Source: Streptomyces sp. DHE7-1 (GTDB lineage Bacteria > Actinomycetota > Actinomycetes > Streptomycetales > Streptomycetaceae). From it: 64,000 nucleotides of DNA. Positions within the stretch are counted from its first letter, which is position 1. Each line of letters starts with the position of its first letter. Made by a program: the position numbers and the translations under genes. The notes under the pieces were generated by a model. It saw nothing but the letters and a program-made list of their open reading frames with translations, did not search any database and was not told the origin of the DNA. Location of the stretch: the NCBI GenBank assembly GCA_016432725.1, contig JACJDG010000003.1, positions 7,470,001 through 7,534,000 of the forward strand, read 5' to 3'. Of the stretch, positions 1 to 7,466 are shown in pieces.

Positions 1-12
1 CGCCCGGGGCGG

Positions 13-696
13 TCACTCGGTGGCGGCGCCCTGCCCGGCCACCGCGCCGTGGCCTTCCGGCGGCAGATCGAACCGTACGTCGACCACGCCCTCGACGGCC
101 CTGACCAGGCGGGCGGCCACCGGTACCAGGGCGGTGTCGCGCACCCTGCCGACGAGCGTCACCACCCCGTCCTCGACCACCACGTGCAGGGACGAGGCCG
201 GCGGCGGGAAGAGGTAGGACACGATCTCGCGCCGGACCTGCTCGGCGATGTCCTCGTCCCCGCGCAGGAAGACCTTGAGCAGATCGGCGCGGCTCACCAC
301 GCCCTGCAGCAGCCCGAGTTCGTCGACCACCGGCAGCCGCTTCACCGCGGCCCGCGCCATCACCCGGGCGGCCTCGGCCAGGGTGGCGTCGGCCCGTACG
401 GTCACGGCGGGCGAGGACATCAGGTCCCCGGCGCTGAGCGCGCCGGCCTTGGCCAGGTCGGCGGGGCGGCGCAGCCGCGTGTACTCCTCGGAGGGGTCGT
501 CCCGCAGCTCCTCCGTCGGCAGCAGGTCGGCCTCGGAGACCACACCGACGACCCGGCCCTCGCCCTCGATCACCGGCAGGGCGCTGACTCGCCAGTCCTG
601 CATCATCTCCACGATCTCCTTGAACGGGGCCCGGCGGCCGACCGCGGCGACCGTGTGCGTCATGACGTCGCTGACGATGTGCGGGGTGCCGTACAT
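13..696 (-). CDS. CBS-BON domain protein (copy 1)
   Basis: A 227-residue soluble protein. Two CBS domains (about residues 5-62 and 88-145) are followed by a BON domain (about 152-218). CBS pairs usually bind adenine nucleotides as an energy sensor, and BON domains bind phospholipid or partner surfaces, so a cytoplasmic regulatory role is likely, but the partner is unknown. Visible marks are the DVMT opening, the SEADLLP end of CBS1, the DLMSSPAVTV opening of CBS2 and the SRADLLKVFLR end. The start is ATG at 696. The STAS gene lies 72 bp upstream on the same strand and may be co-transcribed. Two paralogues lie at 3593-4294 and 4945-5595. Confidence 0.9.
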   Translation of the reverse strand: MYGTPHIVSDVMTHTVAAVGRRAPFKEIVEMMQDWRVSALPVIEGEGRVVGVVSEADLLPTEELRDDPSEEYTRLRRPADLAKAGALSAGDLMSSPAVTVRADATLAEAARVMARAAVKRLPVVDELGLLQGVVSRADLLKVFLRGDEDIAEQVRREIVSYLFPPPASSLHVVVEDGVVTLVGRVRDTALVPVAARLVRAVEGVVDVRFDLPPEGHGAVAGQGAATE

Positions 697-768
697 GGGG
701 ACTCCAGGGGGGACTCGGCGGTCGGCGGCGGATCCGGCGGTGGGCCGGGTCCTGCGGCGGCCCGGGTG

Positions 769-1110
769 CTAGGGCAGTCGCGAGTGCACCTCGAAGACCC
801 CTCCCAGGCCCGTGAGGCGCAGCATGCGCAGGAAGCCGGTGCTGTCGTCGGCGACCAGCCGCAGCCGGCCCCGGCGCTCCAGCGCCCGGTTCCGGGTCCG
901 GCACAGGACGCTCAGCCCGGCGCAGTCGATGAAGGTGGCCGGACGCAGGTCGAGCACCAGATCGGGGCGCGGGCCCGCGGTGAGCGTGTCGAGCCGCTCG
1001 GCCAGCTCGTCCGCGGACAGCAGGTCTATCTCCCCGTTCAGGGCCACGACGGTCGCGCCGTCCCCGCGGAGCGCGGAGGCCGGGCCGGGCGTCGTGTGGT
1101 TCTCGGACAT
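769..1110 (-). CDS. STAS-domain anti-sigma factor antagonist-like protein
   Basis: A 113-residue single STAS domain, as in SpoIIAA/RsbV proteins that release sigma factors from anti-sigma kinases. The fold is recognisable from the NGEIDLLSADEL opening (about residues 25-36) and the FIDCAGLSVL segment (60-69). The position normally holding the phosphorylated Ser in DSSG is Ala here (D62-C63-A64-G65), so classical phospho-switching is doubtful. The ATG at 1110 is chosen because upstream in-frame sequence is compositionally unlike coding sequence and holds the repeated palindromes. It is divergent from the dehydrogenase at 1418 and upstream of the CBS gene at 13-696. Confidence 0.8.
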   Translation of the reverse strand: MSENHTTPGPASALRGDGATVVALNGEIDLLSADELAERLDTLTAGPRPDLVLDLRPATFIDCAGLSVLCRTRNRALERRGRLRLVADDSTGFLRMLRLTGLGGVFEVHSRLP

Positions 1111-1145
1111 GCAACGAGACAACCGCCCGCGGGGGTCCCGGCGGA

Positions 1146-1163
1146 AGGGCCGGTCGGCCCCAT
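1146..1163. promoter_or_regulatory. candidate DevR/OsdR-type operator, copy A
   Basis: An 18-nt block, AGGGCCGGTCGGCCCCAT, built on an inverted repeat GGGCCG-GT-CGGCCC. The identical 18 nt recur at 1272-1289. Both lie between the divergent STAS and dehydrogenase genes. Related sequences occur upstream of the other genes of this stress locus. The regulator is inferred only. Confidence 0.45.
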
Positions 1164-1271
1164 CCCGGGCACGACGTGACCCCGGGACCCGTGGGCGGGC
1201 GGCGCCCCGGGGTCCGGAAGGGGGTCCGGCGGGGGCGATGGGACCGGACGGGCGCCCTCCGGCCGGTGGCG

Positions 1272-1289
1272 AGGGCCGGTCGGCCCCAT
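1272..1289. promoter_or_regulatory. candidate DevR/OsdR-type operator, copy B
   Basis: An exact 18-nt repeat of the block at 1146-1163, spaced 126 bp from it (12 helical turns). It lies 128 bp upstream of the alcohol dehydrogenase start at 1418. Spacing and identity suggest a paired regulatory site. Confidence 0.45.
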
Positions 1290-1417
1290 GCGGGACCCCC
1301 GCGCACCGCACAAGCTGAACATGTGGGGCACTTCCGGTACCTCGCCGGAGTCCGTCCGGCGCCCGCACGTCCGCCGGAGGTCCTGGTCCCGCGCCAGACC
1401 GAGAGGTGAGGAGCGTC

Positions 1418-2488
1418 ATGAAGGGCTATGTCTTCCACGGTCCCGGGCAGGCCTCCTGGCAGGACGTCCCGGACCCGGCGATCAAGGAGCCGACCGACGC
1501 GATCGTACGGGTCGGCGCCGTGACCATCTGCGGGACGGACCTGCACATCCTCAAGGGCGACGTGCCCGAGGTACGCCCGGGCACCGTGCTCGGCCACGAG
1601 GCGGTCGGCGAGATCGTCGAGGTCGGCAGCGACGTGAACACCGTGCGCCCCGGCGACCGGGTGCTGATCTCCTGCATCAGCTCCTGCGGCCGGTGCCGCT
1701 TCTGCCGGGACGGCTCCTACGGCCAGTGCCGCGGCGGCGGTGGCTGGATCCTCGGCCACCTGATCGACGGCACCCAGGCCGAGTACGTCCGCGTCCCCTA
1801 CGCCGACCTGTCCGTGCACCCGCTGCCCGGCGCGGTCCGCAGTGAGGACGCGGTACTGCTGGCCGACATCTTCCCCACCTCGTACGAGGTGGGCGTCCTC
1901 AACGGGCGGGTCCGTCCCGGTGACACCGTCGCCGTCGTCGGCGCCGGTCCCATCGGCCTCGCGGCGATCATCACGGCGCACCTGTTCTCGCCCGAGCGGA
2001 TCATCGCCGTCGACCTGGCACCGGCCCGGCTCGAGGCGGCCAGGCGGCTCGGCGCCGACGCGGTGGCCGACGTGCACGAGGCGCCCCGGCAATTGGTGGC
2101 CGACCTGACCGACGGGCTCGGCGCGGACGTCGTCATCGAGGCGGTCGGCGTCCCCGAGAGCTTCGAGCTGTGCACCCGCATGGTCCGCCCCGGCGGTCAC
2201 GTCGCCAACATCGGCGTGCACGGGCGGCCCGCGACCCTGCACCTCGAGGACCTGTGGATCAGGAACGTGACGATCACCACCGGCCTGGTGGACACCTACT
2301 CCACGCCGACGCTGCTGCGGATGGCCGCGGCCGGCCGGCTGCCGACCGGTCAACTGGTCACCCACACCTTCCCGTTGCAGCAGATGGAGGAGGCGTACGA
2401 CATCTTCTCCCGGGCCGGCGAGACCGGTGCGCTCAAGGTGGTGCTCGGCGGGGAGCAGCACGCCGAACTGGCCGTCCCCGCGGCCTGA
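1418..2488 (+). CDS. zinc-dependent alcohol dehydrogenase (MDR family)
   Basis: A 356-residue medium-chain NAD(P)-dependent dehydrogenase. Catalytic-zinc ligands are visible as C38 (ICGTDLH) and G59-H60-E61. Structural-zinc cysteines are C90, C93, C96 and C104. A Rossmann GAGPIG motif follows near residue 168. Substrate cannot be read from sequence; the family includes alcohol, threonine and formaldehyde dehydrogenases. The ATG at 1418 has AGGTGAGGAG just upstream; an in-frame GTG at 1406 is less likely. Two identical palindromes lie in its upstream region. The neighbouring CBS, PPOX and cNMP-binding genes resemble hypoxia/dormancy regulons of actinobacteria, which often include such a dehydrogenase. 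Confidence 0.88.
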   Translation: MKGYVFHGPGQASWQDVPDPAIKEPTDAIVRVGAVTICGTDLHILKGDVPEVRPGTVLGHEAVGEIVEVGSDVNTVRPGDRVLISCISSCGRCRFCRDGSYGQCRGGGGWILGHLIDGTQAEYVRVPYADLSVHPLPGAVRSEDAVLLADIFPTSYEVGVLNGRVRPGDTVAVVGAGPIGLAAIITAHLFSPERIIAVDLAPARLEAARRLGADAVADVHEAPRQLVADLTDGLGADVVIEAVGVPESFELCTRMVRPGGHVANIGVHGRPATLHLEDLWIRNVTITTGLVDTYSTPTLLRMAAAGRLPTGQLVTHTFPLQQMEEAYDIFSRAGETGALKVVLGGEQHAELAVPAA

Positions 2489-2516
2489 CCGAGAAGCGAG
2501 AAGGAGGCGAACGAGC

Positions 2517-3235
2517 ATGACCGGCAGGACGAGGACGAGGACGGCAGGCCCTTCCGCGGGAACCGCGAAGGACGCCGCCGCGGAGATGGACACGCGCACC
2601 GCGCTGGGCGATCTCGGCCGGCGGCTGGCGGCCCGGCGGCTGCAGCTCGGCCTGACCCGGCGGCAGGCGGCGACCCGCGCCGGGATGGCGGCCAGCTATC
2701 TCAGGTACCTGGAGGAGCACCCCGGCGCCGCGCCGGGCACGGGTGCCCTGATGAACCTGGCCGAGGCACTGGAGACCTCCGTCACGGAACTCACCGGCGG
2801 CGGTGTCGACCTGCCGCCGGGCACCGGCAAGGCGGGCCGCGCACCGGAGTTCAGCAAGCTGCGCCCCAGCGAGTGCCGCACCCTGCTGGCCATGCACGGC
2901 GTGGGACGGCTCGCCGTGCCCACCGCGTCGGGGCCGGTGATCGTGCCGGTCAACTACACCGTGGTGGACGGCGCGATCGTCTTCCGCACCGCGCGCGGCG
3001 CTACCCCCTCGCTGGCCGCGGGACTCCAGGTGGCGTTCGAGGTGGACCGCATCGACGACGCGTTCAGCCAGGGCTGGAGCGTCCTGGTGCGCGGTCCCGC
3101 CCGGGCCGTCACGGACCGGCACGAGCAGCTCAGGCTGGCGGAGCGGGCCTACAGCATGCCCTGGGCCGGGGGTCCCGGAGCGTGTGGGTGCGCATCGATC
3201 CGTTCACCATCACCGGACGCCGGATCACGGTGTGA
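2517..3235 (+). CDS. HTH-PPOX fusion protein (frameshifted)
   Basis: An N-terminal XRE-type helix-turn-helix (about residues 28-90) is fused to a pyridoxamine 5'-phosphate oxidase-like flavin-binding domain (about 105-235). This architecture is common in Streptomyces stress loci, probably an F420/FMN/heme-binding regulator or reductase. The start ATG follows GAAGGAGG. The reading frame breaks near 3168-3176, where the C-terminal segment VWVRIDPF (from 3182) is one base out of frame. Adding one G to the run of five at 3168-3172 restores a 239-residue protein ending at TGA 3233-3235. It lies 28 bp after the dehydrogenase, so probably in one operon with it. Confidence 0.8.
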
Positions 3236-3393
3236 GGGAACCGGCGCCGGGGCCGGGGGCCGTCCCGCCGGATACGGGGCGCCGGATGCGCCGGGCGGGA
3301 GACGACGGAGCGACACCGCGGGGGATCGGTGCCGCTCCTGCGACCACTGTCACCCACGCCATGCCCGGTCCGTAGTGCCGATGGGCCCTCAAC

Positions 3394-3410
3394 AGGGACC
3401 ACAGGTCCCT
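3394..3410. promoter_or_regulatory. candidate operator palindrome upstream of CBS-BON copy 2
   Basis: AGGGACCACAGGTCCCT is a perfect 7-bp inverted repeat with a 3-nt spacer. It has the GGGAC...GTCCC form of DosR/DevR-type sites. It lies about 190 bp upstream of the CBS-BON start at 3593. Confidence 0.45.
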
Positions 3411-3456
3411 CGGACCACGCGGCCGACCGCGGTCCGGGCCGCTCCGCCCCGGGAAC

Positions 3457-3470
3457 GGGCCACTCGGCCC
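3457..3470. promoter_or_regulatory. candidate operator, GGGCCACTCGGCCC
   Basis: It matches the GGGYCnnTCGGCCC pattern seen at 1147-1160, 1273-1286 and 6167-6180. It lies 123 bp upstream of the CBS-BON start at 3593. Confidence 0.4.
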
Positions 3471-3592
3471 CTCCCGCGCACGGTGCTTCGGCCGCACGCT
3501 GGAGGTGTCCCGGGAAGGGATCTCCGGCGCGGGCCCCCAGGGACCGCCGGGAAGGGATCCCGGCAAGGGATCCGAGCCTCCGGGAGGACGTC

Positions 3593-4294
3593 ATGAACGG
3601 CACTCCGACCGTCGTGGACGATGTGATGACCCGCACGGTCGTCGCCCTGCGCACCGGCGCCGTCTTCAAGGAGATCGTGCAGGCGATGCAGGAGTGGCGG
3701 GTGAGCGCCCTCCCCGTCCTGGACGCCGACGGCCGGGTCGTGGGCGTCGTCTCCGAGGCCGATCTGCTGCCCAAGGAGGAGTACCGCGAGGGCGACCCGG
3801 ACCGGTACGCACAGGGGCGGCACCTCGCCGACCTCCGTAAGGCCGACGCGGTGACCGCGGGGGAGCTGATGACCTCCCCGGCCGTCACCGTGCCGCCCGG
3901 GGCCACCCTCGCCCACGCGGCGCGCGTGATGGCCCGCCGCGGGGTCAAGCGTCTGCCGGTCGTCGGCCAGGACGGAACCCTCCAGGGCGTCGTCAGCCGC
4001 TCCGACCTGCTGAAGGTGTTCCTCCGCACCGACGAGGACATCGCCGAGGACGTGCACCGGGAGGTCGTCGTGCGGCTGTTCGGCACGGGCGAGGCGCCGG
4101 TGCGGGTCGCGGTGCGCGACGGGGTGGTCACTCTCACCGGGCGCGTCCACGACGTCGTCCTCGTGCCGCTCGCCACTCTGCTGGCCCGGTCGGTCCCCGG
4201 TGTCGTCGACGTGCGCTGCGCCCTGACCGGACCACGCCGCCACCCGCACGCAGGTCCGGAGCTTCCGGAGCACCGGCGGACGGCTCCCGCCTGA
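3593..4294 (+). CDS. CBS-BON domain protein (copy 2)
   Basis: A 233-residue paralogue of the proteins at 13-696 and 4945-5595. CBS1 spans about residues 5-62, CBS2 about 88-145 and BON about 152-215. DDVMTRTVV, SEADLLPKEEY, ELMTSPAVTV and SRSDLLKVFLR are the recognisable blocks. The likely role is nucleotide-dependent regulation of an unknown partner. The ATG at 3593 has GGGAGG 6 nt upstream. The membrane protein gene starts 2 nt after its stop, indicating translational coupling. Two palindromes upstream (3394-3410 and 3457-3470) suggest control shared with the rest of the locus. Confidence 0.9.
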   Translation: MNGTPTVVDDVMTRTVVALRTGAVFKEIVQAMQEWRVSALPVLDADGRVVGVVSEADLLPKEEYREGDPDRYAQGRHLADLRKADAVTAGELMTSPAVTVPPGATLAHAARVMARRGVKRLPVVGQDGTLQGVVSRSDLLKVFLRTDEDIAEDVHREVVVRLFGTGEAPVRVAVRDGVVTLTGRVHDVVLVPLATLLARSVPGVVDVRCALTGPRRHPHAGPELPEHRRTAPA

Positions 4295-4296
4295 CC

Positions 4297-4964
4297 GTGG
4301 CCGACGGCAGGCGGAGCCGAGAGGAGGCCACCCCCGATGCCGGCGAAGACCCCCGCCCGGACAAGTCCCGCGTCCTGCTGTGGCGTTGGCGGCACAACGC
4401 GCTGCGCAGGCACAGCGACGTCGTCGAGGCCTGGATCGTGCTCGGCATCTGGCTCCTCGTCGTCGTCGGCGGAGCCGTCGCCGGGCTGGTGGCGGCACGG
4501 ACGGTGGAATCGGACTTCGCCGCGCGCCGGGCCCGCGCGCACGCGGTGGCCGCCGTGGTCACCGACGTGACGCCGGCGACGCCGCCCACCGCGAGCGGAC
4601 GGGACGACGGCCGGGTGTGGGTCACCGTGCGCTGGACCGACGCGGACGGCTCGGTGCACCAGGACAAGGCCAAGGTGCTGCCGGGCGCCCCGGCCGGCAC
4701 CCGGCTCACGGTGTGGGCGGACAACGCCGACCGGGTGGTGCCGGAGCCTCTGGGCCGGACGGCGGCCGCCTTCCAGGCGGACCTGACCGGCATCCTCTTC
4801 GGCCCCCTCGCCGCCGGGCGATATGGGCCGGCGGCCACCTGCTCCGTGCCGTCCTCGTACGCCGCCGCCTGACCGAATGGGACGAGGAGTGGAAGCGCGT
4901 CGGCCCGGAATGGCGCAACCTCAGCGGGGACGGGGGTGAGGGAGTCAGCCGTCCGCCGAGGTGA
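4297..4964 (+). CDS. Rv1733c-like two-TM membrane protein (frameshifted)
   Basis: Residues about 45-68 form a strong transmembrane segment (AWIVLGIWLLVVVGGAVAG), followed by an extracytoplasmic domain with VWVTVRWTDADGSVHQDKAKV and a second hydrophobic segment near the end. This matches the Rv1733c family of actinobacterial membrane proteins, whose M. tuberculosis member belongs to the DosR regulon. The frame breaks at the G run 4816-4818: adding one G joins LAAG to AIWAGGHLLRAVLVRRR and gives 222 residues ending at TGA 4962-4964. The GTG start at 4297 is 2 nt after the CBS stop. The 3' end overlaps the convergent CBS gene by 20 bp. Confidence 0.7.
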
Positions 4965-5595
4965 GGTGGCAGTCCACGCCCACCACGCCCTCGACGGCGC
5001 GGACCATGCCGACCGCCAGGGGGATGCGGGTCGCGTCGGTGACGCGGCCGGTCAGGGTGGCGACGCCGTCCGAGACCGTGATGTGCACGGGCTCGACCGG
5101 GGCCGGGAAGAGGACGTCGACGACGTCGCGCCGGATCTCGTCGGCGAGGTCGTCGTCCGGGCGCAGGAACACCTTGAGCAGGTCCGAGCGGCTGACGACG
5201 CCCTCGAGCACGCCCTCGGCGTTCACCACGGGCAGCCGCTTGACGTGCCGCAGCGCCATGATGCGGGCCGCCTCGGCGAGCGTGGCGTCGGCGTGCACGG
5301 TGACGGCCGGGGTGCTCATCACCTCGTCCGCCGTCACCGCCCCGGCCTTGGCCAGGTCGGGCAGCCGGCGCAACTGGGTGCGCCGGTCCGGGTCGCTGTC
5401 CCGGAACTCCTCCTTGGGCAGCAGATCGGCCTCGGAGACCAGGCCGATCACCCGGCCGTCGCCCTCCAGCACGGGCAGCGCGCTGACCTTCCACTGCTCC
5501 ATGCGCTCGACGATGTCCTTGAACAGGGCCTTGCGGCCCACCGCGACGACGGCACGCGTCATCACGTCGTTCACCCGGAACGGGCTGCCTGCCAT
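4945..5595 (-). CDS. CBS-BON domain protein (copy 3)
   Basis: A 216-residue third copy of the CBS-CBS-BON architecture. NDVMTRAVV opens CBS1, SEADLLPKEEF ends its core, EVMSTPAVTV opens CBS2 and SRSDLLKVFLR precedes the BON domain (about residues 147-212). The ATG at 5595 is preceded by a GAGGAGGAC ribosome-binding site on the minus strand. It lies 26 bp downstream of the cNMP-binding gene, so the two probably form an operon. A shared ligand type (nucleotide) between CBS and cNMP domains would make sense, but that is inference. Confidence 0.9.
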   Translation of the reverse strand: MAGSPFRVNDVMTRAVVAVGRKALFKDIVERMEQWKVSALPVLEGDGRVIGLVSEADLLPKEEFRDSDPDRRTQLRRLPDLAKAGAVTADEVMSTPAVTVHADATLAEAARIMALRHVKRLPVVNAEGVLEGVVSRSDLLKVFLRPDDDLADEIRRDVVDVLFPAPVEPVHITVSDGVATLTGRVTDATRIPLAVGMVRAVEGVVGVDCHLTSADG

Positions 5596-5621
5596 GGTGT
5601 CCTCCTCGCCCGGCCGGGTGC

Positions 5622-6083
5622 TCACACCAGGCCGCCGCTGCCGTAGGGGCCGTAGAGGTCGAGCAGCCGGATCCGGGACGCGTGCAGGCGCTGGGCGACC
5701 ACCCGGCCGACCCAGACCGCGATCGCGCGGCCGAACTCCGGGTCCTCGGCGCACATGTCGAGGACGGTCCCGGCGTCGAACTCCCAGGCGCGCACGGGGC
5801 TCAGCGCCTCGGCGCCCAGCTGCCAGATGTGCGGCGGGTAGTGCCAGGACCAGCCGATCAGGTCGCCGTGGCCGAGCGACTCGATGACGGCGGGGCGGCG
5901 GCCGGGCACCCGCAGGTCCAGGGCCACGGTGCCGGTGCGCACGATCCAGAAGCGGTCGGCCCGCCGGCCCTCCTCGAACAGGCGGGTACCGCTCTCGAAC
6001 GAGACCTCGCGGGCGGCCCGCATCAGGCGTTCACGGTGTTCGGCGGGCAGAGCCGCGTTCACGGTGGTGGTGGCGGAGGTCAT
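5622..6083 (-). CDS. cyclic nucleotide-binding domain protein without HTH
   Basis: A 153-residue protein consisting only of a Crp/Fnr-type cNMP-binding beta-roll. FESGTRLFEEGRRADRFWIV and GHGDLIGWSWHYPPH are typical of the domain. No DNA-binding helix-turn-helix follows, since the protein ends at the C-helix (RLHASRIRLLDLYGP). It is therefore a sensor or adaptor rather than a transcription factor. The ATG at 6083 has AAGGGAG upstream. It is first in an operon with the CBS-BON gene at 4945-5595. The upstream region carries palindromes at 6145-6180 and tandem repeats at 6194-6240. Confidence 0.82.
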   Translation of the reverse strand: MTSATTTVNAALPAEHRERLMRAAREVSFESGTRLFEEGRRADRFWIVRTGTVALDLRVPGRRPAVIESLGHGDLIGWSWHYPPHIWQLGAEALSPVRAWEFDAGTVLDMCAEDPEFGRAIAVWVGRVVAQRLHASRIRLLDLYGPYGSGGLV

Positions 6084-6144
6084 GGCACCGGCTCCCTTCA
6101 AGGCGTCTGCTGCCAGCGTGGGCCTCCCGGGCCCCTGGCACCAC

Positions 6145-6180
6145 GGGCCGCTCGGGCCCGAACCGGGGGTCCTTCGGCCC
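6145..6180. promoter_or_regulatory. paired candidate operators upstream of the cNMP-binding gene
   Basis: GGGCCGCTCGGGCCC at 6145-6159 and GGGTCCTTCGGCCC at 6167-6180, centred about two helical turns apart and 62-97 bp upstream of the start at 6083. The second fits the GGGYCnnTCGGCCC pattern found upstream of the dehydrogenase and of CBS copy 2. Confidence 0.4.
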
Positions 6181-6193
6181 GTACGCGAAGGCC

Positions 6194-6240
6194 GGGAAGG
6201 ACGCATGACGGGAAGGGCGCATGACGGGCGGGAAGGACGC
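6194..6240. repeat. short tandem direct repeats in the 325-bp gap 6084-6408
   Basis: GGGAAGGACGCATGAC (6194-6209) is followed immediately by GGGAAGGGCGCATGAC (6210-6225), and GGGAAGGACGC recurs at 6230-6240. The rest of the gap 6084-6408 holds the operators at 6145-6180 and no convincing gene. Confidence 0.5.
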
Positions 6241-6408
6241 CATCCGCTTCTCGTGGATCCTGATTGCGCGGTGCACGGCCGCCAGCCGCTTCTCCGCGTC
6301 TCCAAGGAGTCCTTCCCGCTACCTCCAGCACACCACGGGAAACGCCCGTCCACCAGTAGTGTCCGGCCGCCGGTCCCCTTCAGCCACCCCAGCCCCTCCC
6401 GTCCCTCC

Positions 6409-7446
6409 TCAGTCCCCGGACAGGTCGAGCAGGACCTTGGAGGCGACCGTGCGGTCCCGGGCCACGGCGAACGCGGCGGCGGACCGCTCCAGCGGGAAGA
6501 CGTGGGTGACGGCGGGCTCCACGTGCAGGCCCCGGGCCAGCAGCGTCAGCGCCTCGTCGAACTCGGTGTCGAAGCGGAAGGCGCCGCGCAGCTCCAGCTC
6601 GCGGGTGACCGCGACATTGCCGAGCAGCCCGATCTCGCCCGGCGGCAGCAGTCCCAGCAGTACGACGGTGCCGCCACGGCGCGCCCGCTCCACGCAGGTG
6701 CGCAGCCCCGCGGGCGCGCCGGACGCCTCGACGGCGACGTCGAACTCGCCGGACCAGGCCGGATCAGCGGGCCGGTCGGCTCGGGCCGTGGCGGTGGCGC
6801 CCATCGCGGAGGCGATCCGCAGCGGCTCCTCGTGCAGATCGCTGACGACGATCTCGGCGGCCCCGGCGTGCCGGAGCGCCGCCACGACCAGGCAACCGAT
6901 CGGTCCGGCGCCGGTCACCAGGACCCGTCTGCCCCGTACCTCGCCCGCCCGGCGCACGGCGTGCAGCGCCACCGACAGCGGCTCGGCGAGCACCGCGCGC
7001 CGCAGGCTCAGGCCGGCCGGCAGCGGCCGGACCTGGCCGGCGGGCACGCTGACGAGCTGGGCGAAGCCGCCCTGTACGTGCGGGGTGTGGGCGGCGCTGC
7101 CCAGGTACCGGGTGCGGCCGCAGATGTTGCGCCGGCCGCGCGCGCACTCCTCGCAGGTGCCGCAGGGGGTGGCTGGGTGGATCGCGACGGGGGTGCCCGG
7201 CGCGGGTCCGTCCGGTGCGCCGGTGCCCGGTCCCAGGTCCGCGACACGGCCGACCACCTCGTGCCCGAGCACCATCGGCTCGCGCAGCGCGAAGTCGCCC
7301 ACGCGGCCGTGGTGGTGGTAGTGCAGATCGGACCCGCAGATCCCGCCGAGGGTGACGGCGACCGCGATCTCACCCGGGCCGGGACCGGTGAACGGCCGCT
7401 CCTCGACCCGCAGATCGCCGGCTCCGTGGACGACACAGGCTCGCAT
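6409..7446 (-). CDS. idnD: L-idonate 5-dehydrogenase-like zinc dehydrogenase
   Basis: A 345-residue zinc-dependent MDR dehydrogenase. C37 (ICGSDLHYHHHG) and the GHEVVGR segment supply the catalytic zinc site. Four clustered Cys in the segment CGTCEECARGRRNIC bind structural zinc. GAGPIG marks the nucleotide-binding fold. The ICGSDLHYHHHG motif is typical of L-idonate 5-dehydrogenases, which oxidise L-idonate to 5-ketogluconate. The gene follows the 5-ketogluconate reductase gene by 20 bp, so the pair would interconvert idonate and gluconate. The ATG at 7446 has GAAGGAG upstream. A related sugar-acid or polyol substrate is possible. Confidence 0.82.
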   Translation of the reverse strand: MRACVVHGAGDLRVEERPFTGPGPGEIAVAVTLGGICGSDLHYHHHGRVGDFALREPMVLGHEVVGRVADLGPGTGAPDGPAPGTPVAIHPATPCGTCEECARGRRNICGRTRYLGSAAHTPHVQGGFAQLVSVPAGQVRPLPAGLSLRRAVLAEPLSVALHAVRRAGEVRGRRVLVTGAGPIGCLVVAALRHAGAAEIVVSDLHEEPLRIASAMGATATARADRPADPAWSGEFDVAVEASGAPAGLRTCVERARRGGTVVLLGLLPPGEIGLLGNVAVTRELELRGAFRFDTEFDEALTLLARGLHVEPAVTHVFPLERSAAAFAVARDRTVASKVLLDLSGD

Positions 7447-7466
7447 GGCCGGGGGCTCCTTCACGG

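Noticed and set aside
6194..6240. CRISPR-like or iteron repeats
   Set aside because: Only two and a half copies with no unique spacers, no cas or replication gene nearby.
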